Assembly (NCBI GenBank): GCA_030998225.1
Contig: JAPYXD010000727.1
Coordinates: forward strand, 6,076,001 to 6,140,000
Source of the DNA: Diplolepis rosae
Lineage: Eukaryota; Arthropoda; Insecta; Hymenoptera; Diplolepididae
Direction of reading: 5' to 3'
DNA length: 64,000 nt
Shown here: positions 43,802 through 55,389 of the stretch, piece after piece
Layout of the letters: each line of letters begins with the position of its first letter
Position numbering within the stretch: the first letter of the stretch is position 1
Translations under genes and position numbers: made by a program
The notes under the pieces: generated by a model
Seen by the model: the letters and a program-made list of their open reading frames with translations, nothing else
Told to the model about the DNA's origin: nothing
The model's database searches: none

Positions 43802-45285
43802 TATTTAAAAAAATAATTGAGATATTTCTTTAATTCAAAGAAATTTTTCTTTGACCGTATAGCAATGCAGAAATTTCTTTGATTCAAAGGAATTTTTTTT
43901 TGATCAAAGAAACTTTCTTCCGGGTGCATTTTTATAACTGGATCTTCAGTGTTGCCTCGATAGTAACCCTTATTAGGTACACGTGTCCCAAAAGGGACAT
44001 GACGAAATTTTCAAGTGAAATATTTTCATCGGAATAAATTGTTATAAATAATATTTAATAATAAATAATATATTTATAAATAAATAAAACCTATTGGAAC
44101 ATAAAATAGGATCCCCAAAGAGTATTTCAGAATATTGAGAGATTATTTGAAGACCTTTTTCATGAAAAAATAAGTGCCTTGACTTTTTGGGCCACGTGTA
44201 CCCACGGTGCCAGTAAAAATACGTGTACCTACGAAGGGTTAAATATGACCATTTTTCTCAGAATGAAATACTGATTTTTTCAAGCTCAGGTTTTTCATTT
44301 GCGATTCTCGCTAATAAATCATGATACTTTCCAAAAAAATTATTCAGAATATACTGCAGATATTTAATAAAATGTAAACCTTAAATTCAGTTATACAACG
44401 ATTGTCATTTGTCACATAATAATTCACTTTTTTCATTCCGGAACATAAAACGCAATTGTTTAAGAAGCAAGCCCTATATCACGTTGCCAACCAAACGGAT
44501 ACCAGGGACATGACAAAGTACGAGTAATTCATCATCGCGAGTAATATAAACATAGAGACCACCGTTTCAAGCGTTTTCATACTTCCAGTTGCGCCGGCAC
44601 CTAATCGGATTTCAAATTGAGAAAAGGCACGGACGTTTCTATAAGCAAATTTCCGAGTCTGCAAAGCTCGAGCGAGGCGGAGGTGGGAAATCAGCGTCGA
44701 GGGGATTCGGGTAGGTAAGCAAATGTAAGGTACCTGTAACTATGTAATCAAAATCGTAGCAAGAGATGGGGGAGTGGAATAGAGGGGGGAATCGAAAAGC
44801 TGCCTTACCATGCAAGCAATGCATAAATTTTGTCCCAACCTTATTACGACTCCTCTTAATGAATTTAACCGTTAAATAAGAAACTTGACGTTTGAGTTTC
44901 TCGACGAGAGCAGACCTCCTTTCACCTGTACGTATTCCTGGTTGAACTTTCGAGATATGTACACATTAAAGTATAACGAGTGCATCTACCCAAAGTTGCA
45001 TACGTATCGATCAAAGGTCAAAAGTTTTCTGAGTTTTCGCCTGGGAACATGATAAATTTGTGGTAAGATGAAGTTATAGGTATTTTCAGTTTTAGATGAT
45101 TTAAATTTGAAAACAGGTAAAAAGATTCTAATTTATCCAATTTTCTTATAAGAAAAAACATTTCTCGATAAATAATTTACTCAAGATTTCGCAGTATTGT
45201 ACATTGATTATATGCAATTTTTAAGATAAATATGATTTTAGAATGTGAACTCAAATATGATATAATTACATGGTTTGGTTTTTCA
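43802..45285. other. Mostly unique stretch, no gene supported
   Basis: 43850-43930 carries TTTCTTTGATTCAAAG words of the O or Q families. From 44400 to 45060 the sequence is higher in GC and repeat-free. Minus frames at 44479-44824 have no motif. Confidence 0.3.
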
Positions 45286-45339
45286 AATTAATCAACCGGT
45301 CAAAATTGCGAGACCACGTGTTTTTCAATATTTGCTTAA

Positions 45340-45961
45340 CCCTTAACTGCCACACTTCTGGCGCCAATCATAGCGGCCACACTGGGTCGTCCATGACCCC
45401 AACCACATAATCATGAATTTTGAGCAAACTAATTAGTTATTTAAGATGAAAAAATTCATAGCTGGTCTTTAACAATTAATTTGTAAGGTAATTTATGTGG
45501 CTTGCAAAATTTTTATTATTTAATACGCTTAAAAAAATATGATTTTCAAAAAACACCGAAAAATTACTGTTTTTACTTAAAAATTCATAACTTTATCAAT
45601 TTTTAGAATTGGAAGCTACAATTTTCGTTACTTATTGTTAAAATATAGTACTTTGAATGAAAAAATAGTAGAATAGTGTCTGCTTAAAAAAACGTATTTA
45701 TTTTGCGAAATTAAAGTGAGATTTTTAGTTGTTTTTCGAAACTGCATTTTTAGGAAATAAACATTATTTTTTAACATAGATCAATAAAAATAGTTTAGTT
45801 ATGAACAAAAGAGACTTTATTAAACAAAAATACATCAGATATTTTATAAATATCATTTCAAAACAAAATAGGAACACAAATTCGATTTTCGGGCATTAAG
45901 CGGGAGAATTTCCAAAAGTTTGAGGCCTTTCCACGAAAGACGCCAGTGTGGCAGCTAAGGG
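45340..45961. mobile_element. piggyBac-like MITE (family K), 622 bp
   Basis: TTAA-CCCTTAACTGCCACACTTCT at the left (TTAA 45336-45339), ACGCCAGTGTGGCAGCTAAGGG-TTAA reading at the right (45962-45965). The empty site GCTTAAATTA is seen in the paralogous host at 53808. CCC termini plus TTAA duplication are diagnostic of piggyBac-type elements. No transposase frame. Confidence 0.85.
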
Positions 45962-46129
45962 TTAAATTATAATAGTTTTAATTCTGTAAGTGATAAAATT
46001 TGTTCTCTTCATGAATTGAATGCCATAAATATTTTCGAAAAAATGAGTCCAGAATGAAGTCGTTTCGTTAAATTTTGAAGAAGATATTGCAAAAAAGTCA
46101 AAATTTCAATGTTTTCTTAAATTTTAAAT

Positions 46130-46565
46130 AACTTTCGAAATAATCAACATTTTTTAATGTTCTTGGATTCATTTTAAAGCTAAATTTCTACAAAATCGCA
46201 GTAAATTGTCATCATAAATGTATAATTTCTTTTTGTATAGTGCACGAGGTTAAAGTTCAAATAAAAAAGTTGGAAAAATTCCAATATTGCTTTTGCTGAG
46301 AAAAACATTTTTATAAGATATATAAAATTTAAAATTATGAATTTTCTATAGAATCCCCTTAAAATATATATTTATATGATTTTTATTACGATTTTCCTAC
46401 AGATAAAATGTTTGCGAATTTTCCCTTCCTTTTTGTTACAAATTAAACTCTTTGCACTATACAAGACAAAATTATACATTTATGATGACAATTTACTGCG
46501 ATTTTGTAGAAATTTAGCTTTAAAATGAATCCAAGAACATTAAAAAATGGTGATTATTTTGAAAT
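46130..46565. repeat. Long inverted repeat, arms about 110 bp
   Basis: Left arm about 46133-46243 (ATTTTTTAATGTTCTTGGAT … TTTTTGTATAGTGC) and right arm about 46456-46562 are inverted copies with few mismatches. Spacer about 210 bp. The same block occurs in family L copy 3 near 53955-54070 and, diverged, 54290. Confidence 0.75.
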
Positions 46566-46570
46566 TTCGA

Positions 46571-48240
46571 GACGTTGAGCAAGTGGAATGAAAATTGTTT
46601 TTTGATTAAAATTTTATTAATTTTCTGACAAATTGTTTATTAATTGTCCGAAGACGTTGTTCCTGCCTATTTATTTATACCAAAATTAAACACATGTATT
46701 GTCCTTATGGATTTTCATTCGGTTAAGTAAATAACTCATGAATTCAATCAACAGAATTTTGTCAAATAAAACACATTGAATAGAGGGATTTGATAATATA
46801 CAAACATTCTATCTGATTTACGTACACAACTTTAATTTGAAAAGATTTTAAAATGTGAATTAAAAGTGTGAATGTTGAAAAAATGAATAAATTCTAATTT
46901 TTTCAAAGAAATTATGAGAAATTTGTCAACTGTAAACAGATTTTTAATTATTTGTTTACCAGAAACAAATACTAAATACATAAGTATGTAGTAATATAAA
47001 TATATAAATTAAATTTACATACCTAGACCCTAAAAACTTAGTCTGCTTTTAAATGCCAATCCAGCGAAAATCAAGTCTGTAATCTCTACTGAAATGCATT
47101 TATGTGCTCGACCAATAAACAAAGTAAACAAATCCAGCAGAATTTACTTAGCAATTATAATTGTGAATTCACAGACTGGATTCACCGATAGCAGATCAAA
47201 CCTGCATTTGCATTTACGACCCCAAAAGAATGCCAGACACAAACTTATTGCTTTAAACTTTTCAAACAAATTGCATTTCAAAAATAAAGATACCATGAGG
47301 AAGAAACTGCAAGAAAATAAGACCGTACAAAAAAAGCAAGATGAGAAATCATTGAATTAAGCCAAACCCTGTATAAACTGCAAATAACAAATCCCTATAT
47401 ACGATAATGGACGCAGTTTGTTACCTAACAATAATCGCGATCGATGTTCTCATTCGCAGAGTGACTGGTCACTTTCATAATCCCGCCCGGGTCGTTTCAC
47501 GTGCATAAATCCAAAGCTATAAACTCGTTTGTCCAACCGCTTGCATAAAAGAAACAGGGAATGTGAGAAAATAAAATCTTTGCACCATCATCTCATCAGA
47601 GGTCTTAGTCTGAGCTCATTTTGGTCAGAATTTCAAAAAAGAATCGCAAACACCGAACTCAGTTCAAGGTTTTTTCTCAATCAGAAGAAGGCTGCATTTG
47701 TTTCAAGCAAACTTTCAAACTTCCCAAGTTTTGGAAGTTTTCATGAGCGTTTTTACAATATATCAACTTCGCTTGCTTTTCGCGTAAAACACCTAACTTT
47801 TCTTTCAAACTTTCGTGTTGGATCTAAACGCATAACCAACCTTCAGTAAAAATAATAATAAAGTGCCATAAAAAATGGTACAGAATTTGAACTTGGTTTA
47901 CATTTGCACCTTTAAGGCCATGTCCCAGGTGGGCCACGTGACCAAGTCAGTCCTCGGATCGAAATTTTTTTGGTCCACATTTAAAATTAAAATTTAAAAG
48001 AAATTGGAAAGAAATTGGGAAAAGGATAATAAAGTAGAATTGAAAGTGTGAGTGAAGCGCACATTTTGGGAAACAAAAAAAGTTTGTTATAAAATATTTA
48101 ATCAGGCAATCTGCATTACCATGACAGATCTTGCTATATCGATATTTAGGACGAGATAAACCTTCTTTATTATCTTTTATTCAATTTCCCCAAGTTTCAA
48201 ATCAATATCTCATTGCATGTGGAAATGCGACATGCGACAA
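46571..48240. other. Unique stretch, no gene supported
   Basis: Plus frames of 88 and 106 codons (47094-47360, 47529-47849) show no domain. The region 47400-47830 is less AT-rich. Confidence 0.3.
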
Positions 48241-48307
48241 AAATTATGTACTTACAGTTTTGAACGATGACAAACATTTTTTTTCCATAAAAAAATTATT
48301 TATTATA

Positions 48308-48423
48308 ATAACTAAAAGTAGTGTACTTTATATTGGCCCTCAATTCAGAGCCGAAACGTTTGATTAAATTGACTTAATCATTTTATGGACCCTAAAACCA
48401 TTTTCCAACAATATTCCATTATA
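48308..48423 (+). mobile_element. Penelope-like hammerhead scrap, 116 bp
   Basis: Flanked by perfect 12-bp repeats TTATTTATTATA (48296-48307, 48424-48435). Contains GGCCCTCAATTCAGAGCC, GAAACGTTTGAT, and ATGGACCCTAAAACC. The CTGANGA half of the core is missing, so it is 5'-truncated within the ribozyme. Confidence 0.65.
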
Positions 48424-48569
48424 TTATTTATTATATTTATATTTAGGGCCCTTCAAATATACAATCGTTCATGAACAATACACTATTTTTTAATTTTCTG
48501 GACCAGAAACTAATCATTTAGTTTAAAAAAAATTTTCCATCGTTCAATGAACATTCAAAACTATAAGTA

Positions 48570-49327
48570 AAGGGTTTCCCAATAGGGGTGATATGATTTT
48601 GAATGTCCCTATCGGGCTGATTTGAACTGAAATTTTTGACGTCTGCTGTCAGTTGTGATCAGTAAGGTTTGCCATTTAATCATGAGTAGTTTCACGCTTC
48701 CACAACGTTTGGAAATTGTCCAATTATTTTATCAAAATTCGAGAAGTTTTGTCGGTGTTGAAAGAGCATATCGTGCAAAATATGGCCGTCATTCTGCTCC
48801 ATCCGTGCTCTCAATTCGTCGAATAATCGATAAGTTGGAGAGTGAATTTACTCTATTGGATACTAAGCCTAAAAATCGTATGCGTACCGCACGTTCTACA
48901 CAGAATATAGCCGCCGTACAGGCCAGTATCGAGGAAAACCGTGAATTGTCCGTGCCACGCCGATCTCAGGAATTGGGCCTGTCCAGGATGACTACCTGGC
49001 GTATTTTGCGATTGGATCTTGGCCTGCATCCCTATAAGATGATTCTGGCCCAAGAACTGAAGCCTAATGACCATCGTTTGCGTCGGGAGTTCGCGGATTG
49101 GGCTCTGGAATCAATTGAAAATGATCCCAATTTTCATCAAAAAATCATCTTTTCTGATGAGGCGCATTTTTGGCTCAAGTCTCGGGGGACATTTGGCCGA
49201 TATATTGTTTAAATCATAAATGGCATAGAATATCCAATATAATAAAAAAGATTTCGATCAATTCCGAATGAATATTCAGTGTTTTTTTTTCAATTTCAAA
49301 ACATATCACCCTTATTGGGAAACCCTT
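48570..49327 (+). mobile_element. Mariner-like element, internally deleted, 758 bp
   Basis: Inverted ends of about 33 bp start AAGGGTTTCCCAATAGGGGT (left) and AAGGGTTTCCCAATAAGGGT (right, complement). TA on each side (48568-48569, 49328-49329). Encodes one truncated transposase. Full-length relatives are usually about twice this length. The deletion removed the centre of the transposase gene but kept both ends, so it could have been moved in trans. Confidence 0.9.
48682..49212 (+). pseudogene. Transposase fragment, IS630/Tc1/mariner superfamily
   Basis: Start chosen at ATG 48682 (MSSFTLPQRLEIV…), because relatives open with a helix-turn-helix at this distance; an upstream in-frame ATG at 48655 is less likely. 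Residues 1-60 resemble the N-terminal DNA-binding (DUF4817-type) domain. Residues 80-135 form a second helix-turn-helix. FSDEAHFWL near residue 157 carries the first catalytic aspartate. The next two acidic residues of the DDE/D triad are missing. Directly after HFWLK, the +1 frame reads SLGGHLADILFKS to TAA at 49217, which looks like the natural C-terminus. A deletion has thus joined catalytic block 1 to the tail out of frame. Not catalytically competent. Confidence 0.85.
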
Positions 49328-49344
49328 TACATACAAAAATTATT

Positions 49345-50205
49345 CATTTTAAATTTCTTCAGAAATTTTTGTTTGTTAGAATTTTTACCTAAATGAAACA
49401 GATAAACGTAGTTTATTATTTTCTCTACCATTTTCCAAAGTTTTAGAATGGTATTTTCATTACAAAAAAAGTTATATGGGCGAAAAAAAATTGATTACTT
49501 GGTCACGTGGTCCACTTAGGACATGGCCTTAAGGAAGACTGAACAAAATTTTCCCGCTGATAATGGACTACAAATCATTCTTCTTATATTGTTTTAGTAA
49601 AAGTGTCCAGTCTAAAAAGAAAGAATTGATGAGTCACTTTATGAAAGAAATTGGTTATTTTATTTCTGATGCGGTGGTTATTGGAATCTGTACAGAAAGA
49701 CGAATAACCCAGGATGCTGAGAAGGCAAGCTTAATGGTCAGACAGCAAGCTTTAATGCACCACGGATGCGTTTTATTTCCTCCCTTACTCTCCTCTCGTC
49801 TTTCCCGTTATTCCATTATTTCAAGATACTCTATCTCTTCTCTCCCAACTGTCTCCTCACCACGCCGCCCCTTTTTCTCACCCTTACAGGTTCTTTTCTT
49901 TTATTCGCTTCCTTGCTGAGCTTTTTCCCTCTGCCTATCCAGCACGCGTCGGCAAGAGAAACAATAACAACCCTGGCCGGTAGAGGAACTCATTTTGTTC
50001 ACTTCTGTGCACCAGTTACCCTCCACTGATAGAACTTAGTGGTATGAATCGTTTCCGGCGTATCGTTTGTCTACCAGTTACAAACCTGTACGTACATTTT
50101 AGACTGCGAAATATCTTCTTAGCTAGACGCGAAAAACAATTCGTGACAAATTTTCATGAAGTTTGGTACTTATTTTTACAGGTTTTGTGTAAGTTTCAGT
50201 TAGCG
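49345..50205. other. Unique stretch, no gene supported
   Basis: Pyrimidine-rich on the plus strand at 49770-49930. Overlapping plus frames (49563-50029) reflect this composition. No domain. Confidence 0.3.
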
Positions 50206-50209
50206 TCCA

Positions 50210-51390
50210 CACCCGGAAAAAACTTTCTTTAATTTAAACAAAATTTATTTGAATCAAACACATTTGTGCATTGCTATACGGTCAGAGAAAAGTTTCTTTG
50301 ATTTAAATAAATTTCTTGATTAGTTTTTTCTTTTAAGTAAAGAAATAAATGTCAGCACAGTCGCATAATAGATACTTAATGTGACTCGCAGAAATATTTT
50401 CTTTAATTTAGAGAAAAATTGTCTTCGTTCAAAAATAATAAAATTAAATAAATTCTTATTAAGTTTTTGCTAGTACTGTATTTGAATCAAATTTTTTTTT
50501 AAATCAATTAATAATGTTAAAAAATTCATTTCTTTCATTTAAAAAAGGCTAAAAATATGATTTCTTAAAATCAAATAAATTTATATTTGTATTAAAGGTG
50601 TTTTCACTTCGATATGGTGTTAAAGAACAATTTCTTAAATTTATATACAACTTTTTTTCTGGATGCAGTAAAATCTACAAAATACGGAAAAAAATCCGAG
50701 ATTTTTAGATTTGACTAGAAAATAGGTAAGACGTACAGAAAATCTATTGACTACACTAAATTTTTGCAAAATCTACTACAAAGTCGAGTTATCAAAATAA
50801 GTACCAAACTTACTGTAAATTGAAAAAAATTTGCTTCTGCCTGTAGAATTAAATGTCAATTTGATTTAATACAGAAAAGCATTTTTCAGAAACTGAAAGT
50901 ATTTTTGCGGAAACATACTAAATTTAAAATTTTGATCCTTTTTTTGATTTCTAGCTGTAAAAAAGCACTGTGCATTTATGTAAAATAGTAAACTGAACCG
51001 ATATATATATTTTAAAATTACGACAAAAACAGGATAGGATTTCTGAAAATCCAGTTACTTTTTAGTAAATTTAAGAAACGATTTTTGAATTTTCAATTAG
51101 AAAGTATTGAATTCCCCGATATACTTGTATCTGAAAATTCTGAATCTTGCAACAGAAATTTTTTTATTTTTTGGCTAACTAAAATTTGGTACAGCTACAT
51201 GTATCTGAAAATTTTGTCATATTTTTGTGATTTTATGATGAATTTTATAAAAATGTTGTTACGATTTGGTAGTTTTAAGATAAATTTTATAAAAATTCAG
51301 TTGAATTTCATAATATTAAGAAAAATTTCACAAAATTCAGTATAACTTTAGACATTTTGAGATACTTTTACTCAAAAACGTATGCATCTC
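50210..51390. repeat. Patchwork of O/Q-like, P and F-like repeats
   Basis: 50215-50560 has ACACCCGGAAAAAACTTTCT and TTTGAATCAAA words (O/Q-like). 50570-50930 is repeat P. 51035-51385 corresponds to the right half of family F (TCTGAAAATCCAGTTACTTT … GATACTTTTACTCAAAAACG). A plus frame at 51085-51345 is in the F-like part and is not a gene. Confidence 0.5.
50575..50930. repeat. Repeat P, copy 1 (inverted to 54335-54700)
   Basis: TAAAGGTGTTTTCACTTCGA … GAAAAGCATTTTTCAGAAAC is inverted relative to 54335-54700. Includes TGGATGCAGTAAAATCTACA. Confidence 0.7.
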
Positions 51391-51399
51391 ATCCCTTAA

Positions 51400-52064
51400 G
51401 GTAGTACGATCACGAAAATTATACCTCAGGCAAAAATAGATAATTTTGCTTTCAAGAATAGCAATATTGTTACTGAAGGGCTAATTTGAAAGAGAAAAGA
51501 TTATTTTTTATCAAAAAAATTTGAAACACAAAAAAATAATGTTATTAATAAATTTTATTTTTGCCCAAACTTATTTTCTTATCGCTTCGAGCCAAATTTT
51601 TAAAAATGATGCGATTCTAATAAATCACGGTTCATTTTTTTAGGAAAAAGATTCTCTACACCTTGACCGTTTCCGATTTTTGAAAATGAATTCTTTAATG
51701 GCTGAAATTATAAAAAATCAATTTTTCAAAACAAAATTTTTATAAACAAATTGCTGTATTTGATAATAATTAATTCAATTTCAAAAATAGGAAACTGTCA
51801 AGTTGTAGAGAATCTTTTTTCTAAAAAAATGAACCGTGATTTATTAGAATCGCATCATTTTTAAAAATTTGGCTCGAAGCGATAAGAAAATAAGTTTGGG
51901 CAAAAATAAAATTGATTAATAACATTATTTTTTTGTGTTTCAATTTTTTTTCATAAAAAATCATCTTTTCTCTTTCAAATTAGCCCTTCAATAATAATAT
52001 TGCTATTCTTGAAAGCAAAATTATCTATTTTTGCCCGAGGTCTAATTTTCGTGATCGTACTACC
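51400..52064. mobile_element. TTAA foldback element (family KP), best-preserved copy
   Basis: TTAA-GGTAGTACGATCACGAAAAT … ATTTTCGTGATCGTACTACC-TTAA (TTAA at 51396-51399 and 52065-52068). Arms of about 320 bp are nearly identical and share private variants (GTACGATC, and CGAGCCAAATTTTTA) not seen in other copies. Would form a very long RNA hairpin if transcribed. No frame. Confidence 0.9.
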
Positions 52065-52069
52065 TTAAA

Positions 52070-53755
52070 TACCGAAAATCATACAAAAAACCGAACTAAG
52101 CTCGACACCTAAAATTTAAAAACTGGATATCCTAGCATTTAGTGTCAATTACCTACAAAAAAATTTTCATCCCCACATCTGGCGGGAATGTTTCTAGAGA
52201 GTATAATCTGGATTAAAATGTGACATAAACTACAGATATAATTAATAATCCAGATTGAATTTCTCAACATTTTATAAGTATGACTCATGGAAATGAAAAG
52301 TTATTTTCTTATGCCAAGTACTCCAGCTGCTCTCTTAATTTGAATTAGTGAATAGCTCCATCTATGACAAAATGCTTTTTCAATTATTTCCTATCCCTTT
52401 ATTTTTAATTGTAATATGATAAACTTGCTGAATAACTTAATGGATATAAATTAAGCAGAATTGGAAATATAGCGTCTGTCATGACAAAGGGGACCCTAAT
52501 TGGAAGCTTAACGGGTGATTATGTTTTCGGTCGTTCGTTGGCTGACCGCCAATCGCGAGTCGGACTCGTATTTTAACATCTAGGATGCGTATCATAACTT
52601 ACATAGTAGAGGCTGTAAATTTTCAAGTCTATTTTCAATATATTATTCAGAGTGTCTTATCGCCTGAAGTCTATTCGTCTCAGAAAGCTCGGTGAAAAGT
52701 TAGGGTTGCCCTTCGTATATAAACGCCATAAAGTCTAGATTCTGGATGCGAGAAAACGTCGCACCTTCAGTCTCTAAATTTATTGCCCGTTGGTTACAAG
52801 CTCACGCAAGAAGCTTACATAAAAGAAGCGACCCTTTTTGTTTGTGCCGTTTGTATTTTAGTATGTGTGCCCATTCCCAGGATAAAAAATAAATGGCCGC
52901 AGGATACCATTTCCGTGCATTTTCCTCTGTTTTTCACGACACTCTTCTTCATTTAAGATTCTCCCATTCCTCAGATGCGCAAGTCACTAAATTTTATCAT
53001 CTATTCAACAGCAGTTATTTTCAAAAGCTTAAAACCATTATATACCAATTATATTGAAAAAGACACTAAAATGTTGAATTCTTGAAAAAATAATTAATAG
53101 AATATGAGGATTGGGAGGGTCAGGATTTCAATTTTAGCTTTGTAACCAAAATAAATAAATCTGAATGAAAGTGGACGTTTGTTGAATGCCCCACCCCTTT
53201 GGGACGAGCATTGCTTTGTGCATCTAGAAGTTGGTCATTAACATTCATATTACGGCGGTTTTTTTCATCTTTCATCTCACCCACTGCCTCTTTTCCGAGC
53301 TGGACTACGCTTTAAATTTTCGGACAATGTGAGTCCCTGCTGTGAAAGTTTGACCGCCGGGAGGGTCCACCTTTTCCGAGGTGGCGTTTCGCCTCTCGAC
53401 CCTCCCTTCTTCCTCTTCAGAATCTGATCTGGAAACACACGTCGACCCCGGATTCTGACACCCAACGACTTCGAGTCGACAAACAAGTGGCGCTTTGTGG
53501 CTCCTCTGCCTCGTGTCAGAAACCCCATAAGTGATTCCAGATTGTAATGGGTTCATTTCAGAAAATAAATGATTTTTCGACGTAACCACAGTCGAAATTC
53601 GAGCAGTTTCTTGTTTCTAGTTAATGATGAAGGTCAATTTTATGTAATTGATACTTGGAGAAAATAAATATGTAGATTGTAATATTTAATAAATAAAATA
53701 ACTTTAACTTAAATAAATTTAAGTTAAAGAAATCGTTTTTTTAACTTCATTTCTA
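52070..53755. other. Unique stretch, no gene supported
   Basis: GC-rich between 53270 and 53540, where two overlapping minus frames (53277-53589) are rich in R, S, E and G. No recognised domain and no splice context. 52480-52760 is also moderately GC-rich. Confidence 0.3.
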
Positions 53756-53761
53756 TATATA

Positions 53762-55386
53762 CAGTACCGGTCAGAATTGTCCGGCCACCTGTTTTTCGAT
53801 AATTGCTTAAATTATCCTAATTTGAATTATATAATTGAAAAAATTTGTTCTCTTAATCAAATTTAAAGCTATCAAAATTCGTTTTGCTAAATTTTGAAGA
53901 AGTATTACAGAAATAATCAAGATTTGAATGCTTTCTTAAATTTTAAATAATTTTCCAAGTAATCAACATTTTTTAATGTTCTTGGACTAATTTTAAAGCT
54001 AAATTTCTACAAAATCGATCAAAATTCTTGGAATTGATGTGTAATTTTTTTTCTTACATACTGCACGAGGTTAAAGTTCAAATAAAAAAGTTGGATAAAT
54101 TCCAATATTGCTTTTGCTTAGAAAAACATTTTTATAAGATCTATAAAACATATAATCATGAATTTTGTATCGAATCCCCTAAAAATATATATTCATATGA
54201 TCTCTATTAAGATTTACCTACAGATGAAATGTTTTCGAAATTTCCCTACTTTTTTGTTACAATTTTAACTCTTTGCATTATGCAAGAAAAAATTTATAGA
54301 TTTATAATGATAATTTAATGCGATTCCGCAAAAATACTTTCAGTTTCTGAAAAATGCTTTTCTGTATTAAATCAAATTTACATTTAATTCTACAAGCAGA
54401 AACAATTTTTTTTGAATTTACAGAAAGTTTGGTACTTATTTTTACAACATTCCTTTTTAGTAGATTTTGCAAGAATTATAGTTTAATCAATAGATTGTTT
54501 GTACTTCTTACCTATTTTTCAGTAAAATCTAAAAATCTCGGATTTTTTCCGTATTTTGTAGATTTTACTGCATCCAGAAAAAGGTTTATTTAAATTTAAG
54601 AAATTGTTTTTTAACACCATTTCTTCATTTCGAAGTAAAAACACCTTTAGTACAAATATAAATTTATTTGATCTTAAGAAATCACGTTTTTAGCCTTTCT
54701 TAAATGGTAGAAATTATTTTCTTAATATTATTTATTTGATTAAAATAAATATTTTTTCGATTTTAACTTTTATAAATACTACTTAATATTTTTTTTCTGA
54801 TAATAACATAAATTTTAATAAAATTTTGCATCTTATGATCCCAAGTTGGAGGAAAAATATTAATCTTATAAAAATATATTACAAAAAACGTCAAATTCCG
54901 ATCTTTTGGGAAAATGTTAATAATTTCAAAAGTAATTAATGGTTTTAAAAGTTTTTGGACTCATTTTAAAGGTAAATCTTCATAGTAATTTTCTAACTGT
55001 TCAAGATATTTTTGCAATTTTTCTCTGAATTCTATCTATATTTTTCTAATTAATTCTATGCCTCTAAAAATAATTAATATTTTTACAATTTCTTGGTCTC
55101 ATTTTAAAAGTGAGTCTTTATAGTAATTTGCTAACTGATGCACTTTTAAAATGAGACCAAATTTTTAAAAAAATATCAAATTTTCCCAAAAGATCGTAAT
55201 TTGACGTTTCTTGTAATATATTTTTATAAAATTAACATTTTGCCTCCAACTTGGGATCATAGACGCAAAAATGTATTAACATTCCTGCTATTATGGACAA
55301 AAAAATTTCAACTAGTTTTTACAAAATTTAAAACACTTTGACAATGGTTTTAACAACAGGTGAACCTATAATTTTAAACGGTACTG
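53762..55386. mobile_element. Mariner-like element (family L), complete ends
   Basis: TA-CAGTACCGGTCAGAATTGTC at the left; ATTTTAAACGGTACTG-TA at the right (TA 53760-53761, 55387-55388). Contains repeat P inverted copy (54335-54700) and an inner palindrome (54836-54925 against 55178-55265, ATGATCCCAAGTTGGAGG). No transposase frame longer than 80 codons. Short inverted ends (about 8 bp perfect) leave the superfamily uncertain. Confidence 0.6.
54335..54700. repeat. Repeat P, copy 2
   Basis: Inverted counterpart of 50575-50930. Adjoining 54700-54790 resembles the O/Q AT-rich texture. Confidence 0.7.
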
Positions 55387-55389
55387 TAA

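Larger units (their letters stand above)
45292..46570. mobile_element. Mariner-like element (family L), interrupted partial copy
   Basis: Begins CCGGTCAAAATTGCGAGACC, paralogous to CCGGTCAGAATTGTCCGGCC at 53767. It continues after the inserted element at 45966 with AAAATTTGTTCTCTTCAT. Includes the long palindrome at 46130-46565. Terminal CAGTA is not preserved on the left. Confidence 0.6.
48247..49331. mobile_element. Family I MITE, copy 2, with two insertions
   Basis: Starts TGTACTTACAGTTTTGAACG and ends ACTATAAG[insertion]TACA. Flanked by GACAAAAATTA (48236-48246) and TACAAAAATTA (49332-49342), an 11-bp duplication with one mismatch. Contains a 116-bp hammerhead scrap and a 758-bp mariner. 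Without them it would be about 200 bp, like copy 1. Confidence 0.7.

Noticed and set aside
44700..44730. TAG-GTAAGC on the plus strand near 44715 as another ratchet site
   Set aside because: No pyrimidine tract upstream; the sequence before it is purine-rich.
53277..53589. Charged minus-strand frames in a GC-rich patch
   Set aside because: Two phases overlap, no known domain, no splice evidence.
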